A program made the translations under genes and the position numbers. 64,000 bases of DNA from Dendrophyllia cribrosa (Eukaryota > Cnidaria > Anthozoa > Scleractinia > Dendrophylliidae), in NCBI GenBank assembly GCA_024195265.1, contig JAJLRJ010000008.1:26769432-26833431 (forward strand), given 5' to 3'. The notes below the pieces were generated by a model. The model ran no database searches and had not been told where the DNA came from. It saw only the letters and a program-made list of their open reading frames with translations. Shown one piece after another: positions 49,201 through 62,390 of the stretch (the first letter of the stretch is position 1; each line of letters opens with the position of its first letter).

Positions 49201-52200
49201 ATCCCATCAGTATCTTTGGCTTATAGATTGGTTTATGACCGTTCATACGAAAACCACTGAGTGGTGCTTTTATGACGGTATTATTTGTTATGTTATGCAA
49301 GTTGGTTGTTTCTATTAGTCTAGCTGTGGATAATTCTTAGGTGTGAAAAATCAATTTTTTATGCGATGCTTTTATTTTTATTTCTTCGCAAGTGAAATTT
49401 TAGAAGGTTAAAATTCTATTTTGACAATGGAAGCAAAAAAGCATAATTAGTGATATGATACTGACTGAATTCGTTGCACAGATATCCCTGCTGTATGTAT
49501 TCGTACAATCGAAATAAACCTCTGGTGAAATAAATATCGGATATCTAAGAAAAAGTGAGATAAATGTCATATCGAAATTCGGCCTGCGGTTTTGTGTTCT
49601 CGCAAAAAGGCTTAAAAACTTATCAATTCTCTTTTGAAATGTTAATAGCGATTTTGAGAGCTGGCCTGCCAGAGAGATAACCCGAAACGCATGAAACGCC
49701 TGACGTCTGCTGTAATATGCGCGAGCGTAGTACAATTGTCCACCCCTTGCCTCCTACACCACGTGTAGAAAGCTTAAAACTGCAATCACCAGCATGTCGC
49801 GCGTTGGCAAACATTCAATATTATACACGTGTTGGCCGATTTCCAAGGACCAAAATATTCATCAAATTTCTACTTCTAGAAAGACCTTCGCAAACTGGGC
49901 AGAATCCGATTAAAATAATATAATCAGTGAACGGAGGTTCTATTAAAGAGAAAAAAAATCTCCCAGGAAATCGAAAAACCAACAAATTAAAAAGTATTTG
50001 ACTTCACATCACACATTTATCAATATCATTCCGTACTTCTAAAAGAATATTCAAAATTGGACAGAACCCAATTAAATACATGCACGCGTTTTAAACATTG
50101 TAGGCGTTTGAAAAGCCAAGAGAAACTTGCAGAATTTTTCTGAACTTTCTTTTAAATCTTAGACGCTCGAAAGACTAACAGATCATTATTATTTTTGCCA
50201 TGTCTACTTGACCGTATAAGAGTACATTTGCGCTGAATGGAAACAGCATGCCACGGTGCTAAAACAACCAACACCTACGAGCAGTAGTGTTCGTACCAAC
50301 GATGAATAGATCGAGAAAGTTTAATTTGGAAAAAAAAATAGACGGCCTTAAACGAAAAAGGGTTTTGAGGCATTTTTATTGTTTTACAAATAAACAACAG
50401 TACAAGAACAGAGAGAGACTCTCGTTGAATTCTCAGGGATTTCAAGATTATTGAGTCGCTTTTTCAAAAACTCTTGTTAAGGGTTCATTCATATTTGATG
50501 ACTTTCACCTGCTCGAAGTCCAAACGGATTATCGCCTTAGTTCCAGCTACTAGTTCACTATGGAAGCGAGACTGAAAGCCTTTGTGGTTCATCGCTTGTA
50601 GGTTGGCATAACACCAAGAATGGTTCGCATCCGTTTGCTGACAAACGTGTGCAAAACCCGAGGTTACTGTAGGCGGGACTTTAGTCGATTTTTTTTTTCA
50701 ATTTCCTCGGTTATTTAAAAGTGGTGCCATATCACCGGATATGTGCCTCTACTCTTGTAAACACATAGGAGAAAACTTTTGGCGGCTTTTGTTTTGTTAT
50801 TAAAATTAATTTCACGTACGAATTGTATTGATTTTCTCTATGGACGTTGTTGATATGTCTCTGAAAGTCAGCGATTAACTTTATTTCCTCTCTGCGAAAG
50901 ATATAAAACAGTATTGACGTAAGCGATTTAAAAAGCGCGAGGAAAATATCTTTCCTTTTGGCACAATAAAAATCCGCACCGCGATGAATTTCAGCGTTAG
51001 AATGAATGGACGCGTGAAAGATGTTTTAGCTAAGCGACAGTTTATTCCAAATTTGTGGGTTTTTTTTTTCACTCAGATCTAGAGAAATAAATGATTTTTG
51101 TTGTTTTTATTCCGCAAGAAGTGTCTAAGAATCTCGAGTACCACGTTTCTTCCTTCCCTCTTTCGAGCAATTTCTGGTAATTTTTTGTGGTGGTCAATGT
51201 TTTCCATTTCACAGCTGTTTAGTCAAGAGTCATAAAAATTTAAACATTTCATCCCACAATATTAATTTCAAGGGCCTCAACAAAGTTTACTTCTTTGAGG
51301 GTGACTTTTGTTTTGCAAATACTTTCTCAAATGGGGCAAGCTCATTGAAAGTAAAATACCCGAAGTGGATAAAAGAATTAAGACTCTCAGCCTTAGGACT
51401 TTTATAATGGTTTCTTTATTGGTAATAGCTGGCCTTATTCAGAAATAGCTCGAGCCATGTGCTAATTAGATGAGTCAATACATTTCAATAACATCAAGCT
51501 CTTTGATAAACAAAGGAAGAAAGAGTTAATCAAGTCCCACACGGCCTGGGCTTAAAAAAAGCGCCAAGGAACAAAGCGAGTCCAATTATCCGTTTGAAAT
51601 TGTTTGACTGTTTAGAGAATTTGCGAGATCTTTAACACACCAGGGGAAACGGTAGTGCCAAGACACATTAGAATTGATGTGCTTCTCGTGAAAAAGAAAC
51701 GCCACAAACAAAGCGAGTAATTATTGGATTTTTGCGAGCCATACGAGTCGCCGCGAAAAGCAAAATAGACCGCTTTATGATGCCGTAAAACCCGCCCAAA
51801 TTCCGCGCAACCTGCTGAAGCTGACCAGGTAGTCATCTGTTACCGGTTACACGATTCCCGGTGAAATTGACTCGGTTAATTGTCGAAAACACTGTAGTTT
51901 TCAGCGTAGCTTTTAGGCGCACTTGCAGCTTGTTTCCTTGTTGTGGGCTTGATTTAATAAAGTGTGCTTTTTAACAAACTGTGTACGGTTTGGGAACAGG
52001 GTTGGCGCCAAGATGACGGCTTTGGTGAGAATTTTGAAAGCTATTTTATTGAGATATTTTGATCCACCGGAAGCCGGCATATAATTTAAGCGCGCTTATG
52101 GTAACACACGAACTACACCCACTGAGCCGATAAGTAGAATTTTATATGAAGTCTGCAAAATTGGAATGTTGCCCTTGGGCAACACATACCAGAAAAGGTC

Positions 52201-52460
52201 ATCGTTTCCTGGCCACGTTCTTTAGAAACTATTTGGCGTGTGCATTACTCAGAGCTTGCTGAGAAGCGCAGCAAGAAACATTTCTGGAATAAAAACGTTG
52301 TGATATACCCTGGCGATCGGTTAGGCGACGAAATCCACTGGCTTACATTAGAATATGTGACAAGGAACATGGAAAAGGTGCTAATTCTTTCAGAAAAGAA
52401 CACAAAAATGTCACCTCCTCAATGGATTGCATGTCAATTACACATGTCAAAGATTAATAT
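46201..52460. other. Gene desert upstream of Tbx2/3
   Basis: Six kilobases without credible exons. Low TE density compared with the PITPNM introns is notable, and such space around a developmental transcription factor often holds enhancers, but no conserved block can be proved from one sequence. Confidence 0.4.
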
Positions 52461-52470
52461 CGCGCGATCT

Positions 52471-52500
52471 GATTGGTCGCTCGAAAATTTTCGTCCAATC
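52471..52500 (+). promoter_or_regulatory. Inverted CCAAT-box pair upstream of Tbx2/3
   Basis: CTGATTGG and CCAATCAG form a perfect inverted pair about 16-18 bases apart, followed by AGATGGCGGG, 155-185 bases before the start codon. NF-Y type boxes are common in such positions. Promoter role is inferred. Confidence 0.35.
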
Positions 52501-52654
52501 AGATGGCGGGGTTCATTAGTTCTTATGACAACTACATTGTTACGACGCAGCTGGAATAAAACTTCATAAACAATACACGAGTTCAAGCGATGAGCGTGAG
52601 TGACAAGAGAACTCAAGTGAAGTGAAGAGCGAACGAGCGAGGCTGCGTACGGTG

Positions 52655-55600
52655 ATGGCATACTATCCGTTCTACCCTGCAAGGATGAGAGATTTTCGCG
52701 TTAGTTCTTTGCTCGAAGGATGCTCACAGTTTATTCCTGGCGTGCCAGGAAACAGTTCGTCGATTCCGAGTAATTTGAATTCAAACGGGCCGTTTTCATA
52801 TACACCATACCATCCAACACAAATGGCGAAACAGCCTTCTCACTTCGGCCCTGGAGCAATGCCCGTCCCTCCGCAGCAAGTCCATATGCCCGTTCACGAT
52901 TCCGAGCACGAGAACATCGATATATCCCTGGAAAATAAGGACCTTTGGCAGAGTTTCTACGAGGAGAAAACAGAAATGGTTATAACCAAGGCAGGAAGGT
53001 ATAGAAATATATATATATATAGTCTCTTGTGACCAGCAAACCCGGCCGGTCGTTGTGCGATTAATGCAAGTTCTCGGAATGTCGCATCGAGGGATTGTGT
53101 CGATTTAAACGCCTAGCGGTCTCGAAGCGATGAAAATGCCAGTTTTAACAGACAATTTTGTCTGCGAAAAAGCTAAACAATCGCCCATGAACACATTCAT
53201 TCCTTTAGGTGTAACGCTATTAACCCCGCGGGCCAGGAACCGTTGTTGATTTCATCGCTCATGTTTATTTCAACCGGTCCGTGTCTAATGGTTTCGCTCT
53301 CTGTCAACAGGCGCATGTTTCCGCCGATTAAAGCGCGCGTGACAGGATTGGACCCTCGGGCGAAATATTTCTTTCTCATGGACATTGTGCCGGCGGACGA
53401 TTGTCGATACAAGTTTCATAACTGTAGATGGATGGTCGCGGGCAAGGCCGATCCAGAGATGCCAAAACCTCTCTACATGCACCCTGATTCTCCCAGCACA
53501 GGCGCGCAGTGGATGCAGAAAACCATCTCGTTTCACAAAATGAAACTTACCAACAACATCGCAGACAAATACGGCTACGTAAGTTTCTTTAAGCCTTTGA
53601 AATTCCGTCTTTTTATTCGTTTTTCATCAGCTGTCGATTTGCCGTCACATCTGTAATTATTTTTGTTTGTTGATTGTGGTTGATGGCCGATTTATCTCTT
53701 TATTTATTTCTTTTTTCTTCTTCTTTCTTTTCAGACAATTTTGAATTCCATGCACAAGTACCAACCAAGAATTCACGTTGTAAGGGCGGACGACACATAT
53801 AAACATCCCTACAGTAATTTTAAAACTTTCACATTTCCTGAAACAGTATTCATTGGAGTGACGGCTTATCAAAATGAGAAGGTTTGTGTCAAGATCACTG
53901 TTAATTATTACTTTCCAGTTTGTGTTGAAAATCAGTCCTCATTTTGTTTCTCAAGTGGTTTTGTATTCGTTAAATTTGATTTGGCTTAAGAGGGAGTTTG
54001 TAGTATTTGTGTTTTTATTTAAGAGAGCTTTTTAAGCTTTGTTGTCGAATCGATATCTGTTCATCGAAAGAGTCTATCCACGCCAGATTTTTACTAAAAC
54101 AAAAAATTAATACGCACACTGGAGTAGGTTTATTTCGTAAGAAGCGGACACAATTCGGTAAATTGTGGAACAAGGTTATTTTACACACCGTTTTATCGAA
54201 GAATAATTGTGCGATCTCCGAGAGCTTAAGTGCTTAGAAATCTTTGTTCCACTTGAAACTCCAAAATTTGGTTAGGGCTGAGGCATTAAAAAGATCCTTA
54301 AATTAAAACTGTGGCTATTGAATAAATTCATTTTAAAATTTTCGTTATGGGTGAATTTTTTTTTGGCTTGGAACGTGACTCTTGAACATTCTCTGGTATA
54401 GAATATTCTGTTTTTAAAAGAAAGCTACCGGTTTGAATTTTTTATATATATACTTCTTTCCTCAGTGTAAGGCAACAGAAAAGTTTCTCTTTAGTTGAGT
54501 TTTTAAGTTTGTTTGCGAATATTTATCGGTTTGTGTGCTTAGCACAGTACCAAGGCAATTCGTTGTCGAAATTAATAAATGTTCTAGGACTAGTTTCTTT
54601 GGACATAGCGCTTTGTGTGTGAATAGTCATTGGCCCTTACATTATTAAACTATTCCTGGTCGTGTTCTTGTAACAAAGGTCGAAATATGTTTGTTTGACA
54701 GTCTAAATTTTATTCCTTCATGAACAGATAACCAAGCTAAAAATCGACAACAATCCTTTTGCGAAAGGTTTCCGCGAGCAAGGAGCAGGCCATCGCAGGC
54801 GGTTGGAACGAAGGTACGAAGTGATCGCGTTCTGTTAACTGTAACAGCAATTTGTTTGAGTTTTCATTTCACTGGCCCCTTACAGTTCTGTTAATCTGTT
54901 TCACTTAAACGCTGACCCCTTGGGTACAAAAAATTAATACCCGAGGCGAAGGCCTCAAATTTTTGGGTACAAAGAAAGAAGAAAAAACAACTGTTTTGAC
55001 ACACAAAGCCGCGAACAAGCCACAATGAGCTGTCCAGCGTGCGCGATTTTCACACGTTCTTTATCATCTCTTTGAATTCATCTTGAAGGCAACGCAGCAA
55101 CCCAGGGGACTCATTGAACGATGAAGACGACGAAAATAACAGTGAAGAGGAAGAAAACGGCAAAGAACCGGGTGCTTGCGGTTCCTCGAGCGATATCCAC
55201 TCTGGTGAGTTAAGAATTGCATTTTGTTTCATTGCGCGGCCTTCTTTGAATGAACAGCGAGCGCCTTCAAAGGAAAAGCGACTTGTCGTTCGTCGATGAA
55301 CGAACTTTTTCAAAACAATGCATTTTCTGGTGGAGCAAAGCTCTCTGAAACACTCGTTTTTGTGATAGCTTTCTGTGCTTATGCTTATCATTATTTCAAG
55401 CTGTACTTGATTACAATTTGTATTTGATTCGCTAAAACTCGCCTCGATTTGTTTCAATAATTATTAAACGTTGAACGCGTTGATGCGTGGATCGATTTTT
55501 CAGTTGCGTTTGATACTTAGAAACGCTTTCATCTGCGCGCTTTAACTTAAGTTTCGGAAATAACTGTAGGCAGTATTGCATTGAACCTTTATTGAAGAAT

Positions 55601-58600
55601 TTAATGACTTTTACAAGAGAGATTAAATTTAAAACGAATGATCTCAAGTGAATGGTAACAGCTGTAACGATTTCGCAAAAAAAAGAAAAAAGATAGTCGA
55701 GTGTTTTCGTCTGACTCGGCAAAATCCCTCCTTCGCTCTTTACAAGTAAATAATATAGATTGATTGTATTCACGAATAAACACGGACGGTTCGTTTTTAA
55801 GCGACTGATTAACTTTTCAGGTTTTTTTGTTGGGTTTTTCTCTTCAACGATCAATATCCTTTCTTTTTGGTTTGTTCAATGAGTTCTATAGCTCGCTCAA
55901 TCATGGTTCAATTGTTTGAATCTTTTTTATCGTTATTAAAAGTCCCACTGTCAGTTAAGACCCCTCTGAATAAAAGGAACTTACACAAAGATTTGTTTGG
56001 CCGGAACTCCTGATCTCTTACCCAAATTTTCAAACTAATTTCTTGACAAATTCTTTATTTTTTCCAGTAACGAGAATGTCCTTTTCAAAATGGCGAATGC
56101 GTGAGCTGAAATGTAGTAGACAGGTCTTGATCTCATCGATTCAATTTCTCCAGCCTTTGAACATAATTTTCGCCATCACCGTAAATATCTCACCGAATTC
56201 AGCACCAAATGTGTGATATATCGAAGTGACAGAAGCGGAGGCGCGCCCTGTCTGTAGGTAACTTTGAATTTGGTGTGACGTTTTCATGGAAATTTCAATT
56301 TTAATCCTTGGACGATCAAAATCTGGTCGAGCAAAATACTCCGGTGAATAACAGATTGAAGGGCGTGTCACAAATCAGTTTGAGGGGAAACTTCAATATT
56401 GTTGTCCATTTATTCCAGATGGCCCCGAGGAAATTTCATTTCCGTATATTTCTGTGGTGTATAGATTTTGGTGCTAGTGTTTGCCTGGTCAAGTGTGAAA
56501 GTTTGGAAGCTCTCAATTCTGTTCAGTGTGTGTCCTCGTAGGAGGTGTAAATGCACCACATCCATGGAAACAATCGAATTTGATTGAGAATCGCCAAGGT
56601 GGTTTGGGGTTAACGATAAACAAGAGAGACTTGAACGTGATTGAATAGTTCATTTCAAATTGTTGGATACACTCGATTTAAATGTTTGTTCCTTTGATCT
56701 TATTAATGCTAGCTGGTAAAAATAGTCCTCTATAATTCAACCTTATCTATGGATTTCATAGAGAGAGTTCTTAGCTTATTTTTTATGTCAAATGATAAAT
56801 GGAAATTTGTTCCAGCTGGCAAAAAATAGTTCCCAATAAATTTGTCCCGAATAATAAGCCCATAGAACAGTCGTCAATAATTTTACCTTTATAGATGTAA
56901 AATGCAAATTTGAATCCGCTGATGATTTTTTATGGCAATGCAGAAAATAAAGTTAAATTCTTATTGATGGAGAAGTGTAAATTTCTTTAATCCATTTAGG
57001 CAAAAGCTTGACAGCTTTACAAACTAATGAACGAAAACTTTTAGATGTTACTCTTAAAAATGCTCGCCTTTTGTTTCCAAACGAACCATTCTCACACTCG
57101 TTACGAAAAATGCTGGTCCAGAATGGTATTCATTAGCTTATTAGAAACAGAAGTTTTCGAGAAGATTCAAATGTTCCGAACAAAAACTGAAAGAAATATA
57201 ATAGCGTTGTCAGCAGAGGTTGCACAAAGTTATAATAAAACATGGCGATTTTTCGACAAGTCCTAAACATGCCAAATGAAAGGTCTTTTCCTCTGTTAAA
57301 TTTTGTGTTGCCGAGGCAAGAGTCTCGATTGTGTTTTGAATAAAACCACACATGAAAGGAAGGCGTGTTACGCACTCGTATCAAACACTAAACTAAATTA
57401 CTCTATACTGATTTTTAATAGAACCTTTTACCTAAATAGAAAGCGTCCTCCATTAAAAGTGTTTTCCATAGCTTTCGAAACATAACAATGGAGTAGTTGG
57501 CACTTGTACTGAAATAGCGAACCGCCCACTTAATGAATCTAAAGTCTGTCCTTCTTCAAAACGCCACACTAGCTAGCAGGTGCATGAGAAAAAAAATATA
57601 TGTCGCATAACAAACTATTTAGTTGTTTACTTACGTGTACTATATTAGTATTTCACGTCGAAGAGATTTATTCAACACGCAGTTTGGGTTAAATGAAACG
57701 CCGCGCTTTTCCATGACGATAATTGGAAGAATTTTATGTTATCTATATCGTGATAGGACGCAATCAGTTTCAAAATTCACAAGCCAACGATTTAAAGTAA
57801 AACTGTTGAAAACACAAAACTAAGAGAAGACGTATTTAGATTTCAATGCCTTTTACACGAAACGGGTGCTTTTTGCACGAAACGGGTGCTTTTTGCAATC
57901 TGTTTTGCTAACTTAGTCATTCATGTGACACCACGTATCCAGGAAACCCAGACGCCAGGAAAAATGTTTTTAACTTGGATGTATACGAAGCTGTCGATTC
58001 GCGCGGTTCGTCTCTCAGTAAACACGGGAATGAATAGTTTAATTTTTGTCATCACCAAACAATCATCTTTTCCGCCACAGCAAAGCGCAATTTTAAGCAC
58101 CTTTGCTGATTTTTGTATTCGTGTTGAAGTTGAACGACACACAAGACTGTGTCACGAAAAGGATATCTCATTCAATGTATTTAAATATCGAATCGATTCC
58201 CTTTTATTTGCTCTACCAGTTTCTTCATTTCTTTATTTTTATTTCGTTCATAGATATATTAATATACAAACTTATTCTTTATACTTCGACTTCGTAATTT
58301 AATTTTTTTACGCTGTCTCATATGAATTGACGCTTTTGCACTCCGAAGTGTATGTTTTTTAGTCATAAAGAGTAATGCCATTCAAGTTTGAGAAATTCTC
58401 TCTTGTTTCTTTTTACTTACTCCATTCATGGATAGAAGACTGCTTGCTCCCGGTTTTAAAGATTTTAATATATATACCCAACCAGAACCGATTTTAACCT
58501 TTTGCCACCAAAAAGAACGCCTTTTTGCGTTTAGACAAAATAACGACAGGTTTTAGAGATTGAACTTGCTGTTTGCTTAATTTAAAACATGATGTTTTGT

Positions 58601-61318
58601 CTTGAACGAATTTTTGTCCTGGTTTAAATATTCAAAACATGTCAATTATTTAAACCTGCTAACTAACTCATTCTATCCATGTTGTGTTGTGTTTCTTTTC
58701 AAAGTTCTAGTTGCTAAGCCATATAAAGGATTCGCGGAGAATTTTGCTTATTACACCACTGAATAGAGAACAAAACCACAATAAACCATTCAAAGTGGCA
58801 CAAAACCATTTTCGTTCAGTAAATTAAGACTCAATAGCAATCAACGGGAAACTAGAGTTGCTTGAAATGTAAACTAACACACGTGGGACATTATTTTCGA
58901 ATGCGGACGTCTTTGTTTTTTTTCCTTCAAAGATAGACTTCATTTAAATCACTGTAGAACTGGAAAATGTGTAAACAAAGGTACCGAATAAGATATTTGA
59001 AAATGTTATAATATTTCAGCTGCAGCAAACAATAAACGGAATAAAACTTGGAATTGAAAGCCTAAATTGCGCAGTGTGTTGACTCCACAAATACAATCAT
59101 TGACACCATTTTCTTATCCAAACTTTCATGAATTTCCTTTCTGGCTACAAATTGGTTTGGCAATTTATTTATACCTTTGCAGTGTAGTGATAATTTCGCT
59201 TCCTTATTAACTGAAAGTGTTTCATTTAGGCAGCGATTAACAACTAAACTCCAAAACTTTTTTATCGGTTTAAGTTTCAATTTAAAGAGTTTGTAACAAG
59301 CGCAGTTTTACGCCAGACATTTTCGGTCCAGCAACAATCAGGTGGTTATTGGCTCAGATAAAAAAAAAAACAGGTTATTTAGCGCGTCTTGACTTTTCAA
59401 TACATTTGTAAAAGCTTTTGAAGATCGTTGTCATACGCCGCCATCAAGTCTAATTGATAGCACGAAGTTAAAAAACAAAATTGAAATTCGTATTTCAATT
59501 TTAATGTCTTTTGACCCATTTCATACCAAAATTCAAAAGACCTTGATCAGGATATGTGGTCGTGACTTCAATCTTTTGATGAAATCCTGAAGTGTGACCA
59601 ATCAAATTAAAGCTGACAGGCATAGTTTTCCCCGTGATATTGCATTTTTTATTTGCCGCAATGCACGTGTTTAAACATATCGAACAGCTTTAAACAAACA
59701 CACAATAAAATAATAGATACATGTCAGTCTCCCTCGTTTTGGTAGTTTCTTGGTGTTGCGGATGGTGTGATCACCAAATGACGTAAAACAAAAGATTCAA
59801 AACACACTGAACAATACCCACACCACAACACAAAAGCTAACCAACAATGGCTTCCGCAACACCAAGAAACACCCCTCGTTTTTGTTAGAATAATACAGTT
59901 TGCCAGATTTGCCAGATTTTCTTTTTAATAGACACAGCACTCGAGCTTAAACTATATAATTAAATTTTGATTTTTTAAAGCTTTGCAGTACAGTACTTTC
60001 CTGTGGTTTTGTTATTATGCTGTTTAAAGGCCAGGGGTTCAAGCTCTCAAGTCTGTGGATGAAATCCTAAAGTGTGCCATTCAAATGAAAGCTTATGACC
60101 AGTTCTTTCCTGTGGTACTGTTTATTATGCTGTGCAAAGAGGTTTTAACTTTTAACTCTGTGGATGAAATCCTAAAAGTTTGATCATTTAAATGAAGGCT
60201 ATCCAGCAGTGCTTTCTGTTACGTTGCATGTGCTGTTAACAGAATTTTGGGAGTGAAAGTGTTAACTGAGATTAAAAATCTAATAAATTGAAATAGAGGC
60301 TAACTGATATCTTATATATCTTAGTCAGTGGGATTGGTTGGTATATATCCTTGTAAGCGAGTGTTGGTAATCCAAATTTCTTTCCAGTATAAGAAATGTA
60401 GTAAATTTTATCTTCAAACGACGAATGTACGGTATTTCGATGTTTCTTACGCGTTTTTGTTTTGCAAAATAAAGAAGTGCTTTTTTACAATATTTATTTG
60501 TAATAAGCCGCAATGTGTTACCACTGAAATCAAAGCTTTTGAGTACTGCTTCATTGTGATGCTGTGGATTTTCAACTCAATCCAATTTGCAGTTCACGCA
60601 AGTACAAATTGTGGACCTGTTTGTATCCGTGGTTCTTTTAATATGTGTTATGTATCAAAACTTAAACTTACTAATGTTCTGGTTTGTTTTAGGTTCGTCA
60701 CAAGCAGAGAACTCTGTGCGGGCAGCCATTTCGTCATCTCCTGAAGACATCAAACCAGTGATACAAGTCGACAAAGGACGTCCCTGTGCAAGCACTCTGA
60801 CTCACTCCCCCTCGCCAGTTCCAAAAGCACTTTCAGCCCCAGAGATCTTACTACATAACCAGCCATACAGCGACTTTTCCCGTTCTTCCAGTTTGCATAT
60901 CCTAGAAGATAGCAAACCAGTGATTTTGCCACCAAATTCCAGCGAAAGTGTCTCATGCTCAGCTCAGCCTCACTTGAAACTGCCCAGCGCACGCGCAATG
61001 CACATGGACATGCGCTATAGCCCGTATCCCAGACCTGCTTACCCAATGAGCGGCATGCCCTCGAGCTTCCTTCCACATCCGCATGGACACATGTACCCAC
61101 CATACAGCGTCCCACAAGCTGCTTACCCATCATGCCAAGTTGGTCAGAGCTACCCACCATGCACAGCGAATCAGCAGAGCTTCGGTTACCCCGCCACCGT
61201 GTCTTCATCAAGTTTGATCGGGCTGGCCAGCGGCAGCACAAGTTCGGAGCTACCGCCATCATTGGACCTTCACGGATCAGCGGACAGGACTCCCGGAATA
61301 GAGCACAGAACGACATGA
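52655..61318 (+). CDS. TBX2/3: T-box transcription factor, Tbx2/3 subfamily, 6 exons, 528 aa
   Basis: Exons: 52655-52998, 53311-53578, 53735-53881, 54728-54813, 55089-55204, 60693-61318 (TGA); all GT-AG, phases agree (1587 nt). The product should bind T-half sites as a nuclear regulator; vertebrate TBX2/3 are mainly repressors. The T-box spans about residues 90-275: [101 protein letters not shown] and [20 protein letters not shown] and [10 protein letters not shown] favour Tbx2/3 over Tbx4/5. The start is supported by [14 protein letters not shown], which resembles the MAYHPF N-terminus of vertebrate TBX2. Exon 5 encodes an acidic stretch. The C-terminus is Pro/Ser/Tyr-rich and lacks an obvious vertebrate-type repression domain. 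The exon 5 acceptor has an in-frame alternative AG nine bases downstream. Confidence 0.95.
55205..60692. other. Intron 5 of Tbx2/3 (5.5 kb)
   Basis: AT-rich with little repeat content except 59560-60265. Its size and low TE load make it a candidate site for cis-regulatory DNA, but no element can be named. Confidence 0.5.
59560..60265. repeat. Reversed 106-bp repeat units and a palindrome
   Basis: GATGAAATCCT-AAGTGTG blocks near 59577, 60057 and 60165 are minus-strand copies of the 106-bp unit. The right edge TTGGGAGTGAAAGTGTTAA matches the MITE end. At 59744-59872 a separate inverted pair GTTTCTTGGTGTTGCGGA encloses about 90 bases. Confidence 0.7.
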
Positions 61319-61656
61319 ATCCAGACAAATTACACTGTATGCAGATATTCTATAGATGAAAAGGTGACAACCATTTATTTAACAAATTGCATAAATGCGA
61401 TAAGAATGGTGTTCTAGTAGCACTTTATTAGCGTTTATTTAGAAATGTGATTCTACGAGGTGCGGGATAAACTCGTGGATCAAATTCGACAAACATAGAA
61501 GCACTATCCGGCAGACATCACTGAAGCGTATCCCGAACTTTATATCTCTTAAGTTATTTTTCGTGTATTTACTTCATATATAAAAACGTAAAATTGACAC
61601 AGAAGTACATGGCGATCATTTGCGATTTCTGTATCACACAATGGAACGGTTTAGAT

Positions 61657-61662
61657 AATAAA
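61657..61662 (+). promoter_or_regulatory. TBX2/3: Poly(A) signal candidate of Tbx2/3
   Basis: AATAAA 339 bases after the stop codon, in AT-rich 3' UTR. Confidence 0.5.
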
Positions 61663-61829
61663 AAACCTTATTCCTAACAAAACAGAAATTTCATTATGAC
61701 ACATTGGCCCCAGACGTGCAATTCGTACATTCCACTGAATCTTTTTTACCTTGTTAGAGTGTCAAAAGAAACAATTTGACAACTTTCTTAAAATTTTCCA
61801 TTTGGGAAAAAATGAAATACAGATGGCAC

Positions 61830-62390
61830 CATAGAAAATTCCAGCTCAATAGCTTTCATTTGAATAGTCACGCTTGGGCATTTCGTCCACAGACTCATAA
61901 GTTAAAACCATCGTGCACAGCATAATAAACAGTACCACAGGAAAGTACTGCTCAGTAGCTTTCATTTGAATGATCACACTTTAGGATTTCATCCACAGAC
62001 TCAAAATTTAGAACCACCTTGTACAGCATAATAAACAGTACCACAGGAAAGTACTGCTCAATAGCTTTTATTTGAATGATCACACTTTAGGATTTCATCC
62101 ACAGACTCAAAAGTTAGAACCATCTTGCACAGCATAACAAACAGTACCACAGGAAAGTACTACTCAATAGCTTTCATTTGAATAGTCACGCTTGGACATT
62201 TCGTCCACAGACTCAAAACTGAAAGTGAGAATCGAACCATCTTGTGCAGCATAACAAATAAGACCATGGGAAGGTACTGCTAACACAGAATAGCTTTCAT
62301 TTCACTCTGAGTCAAACTTGGGGATTTTATTCACAGACTCAAACGTTAATAGACTCCGGATTTGGCATATGGAGTGAAAGCATTGACAAA
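61830..62390. repeat. 106-bp tandem array downstream of Tbx2/3
   Basis: About five units, with TTTCATCCACAGACTC or TTTCGTCCACAGACTC at a 106-bp spacing (about 61876, 61984, 62090, 62196, then a looser one). Same unit and strand as the intron 13 array. The right edge ATATGGAGTGAAAGCATTGA resembles a decayed MITE end. Confidence 0.85.

Noticed and set aside
51620..51650. T-box half-site (AACACACC) suggesting Tbx2/3 autoregulation
   Set aside because: A short match to a loose motif 1 kb upstream is expected by chance.
55089..55098. Alternative acceptor for Tbx2/3 exon 5 nine bases downstream
   Set aside because: In frame and possible, but the upstream AG keeps Arg-Gln-Arg after the T-box, resembling the basic run of vertebrate homologues.
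60750..61328. 192-codon minus-strand frame
   Set aside because: Exact antisense shadow of Tbx2/3 exon 6.
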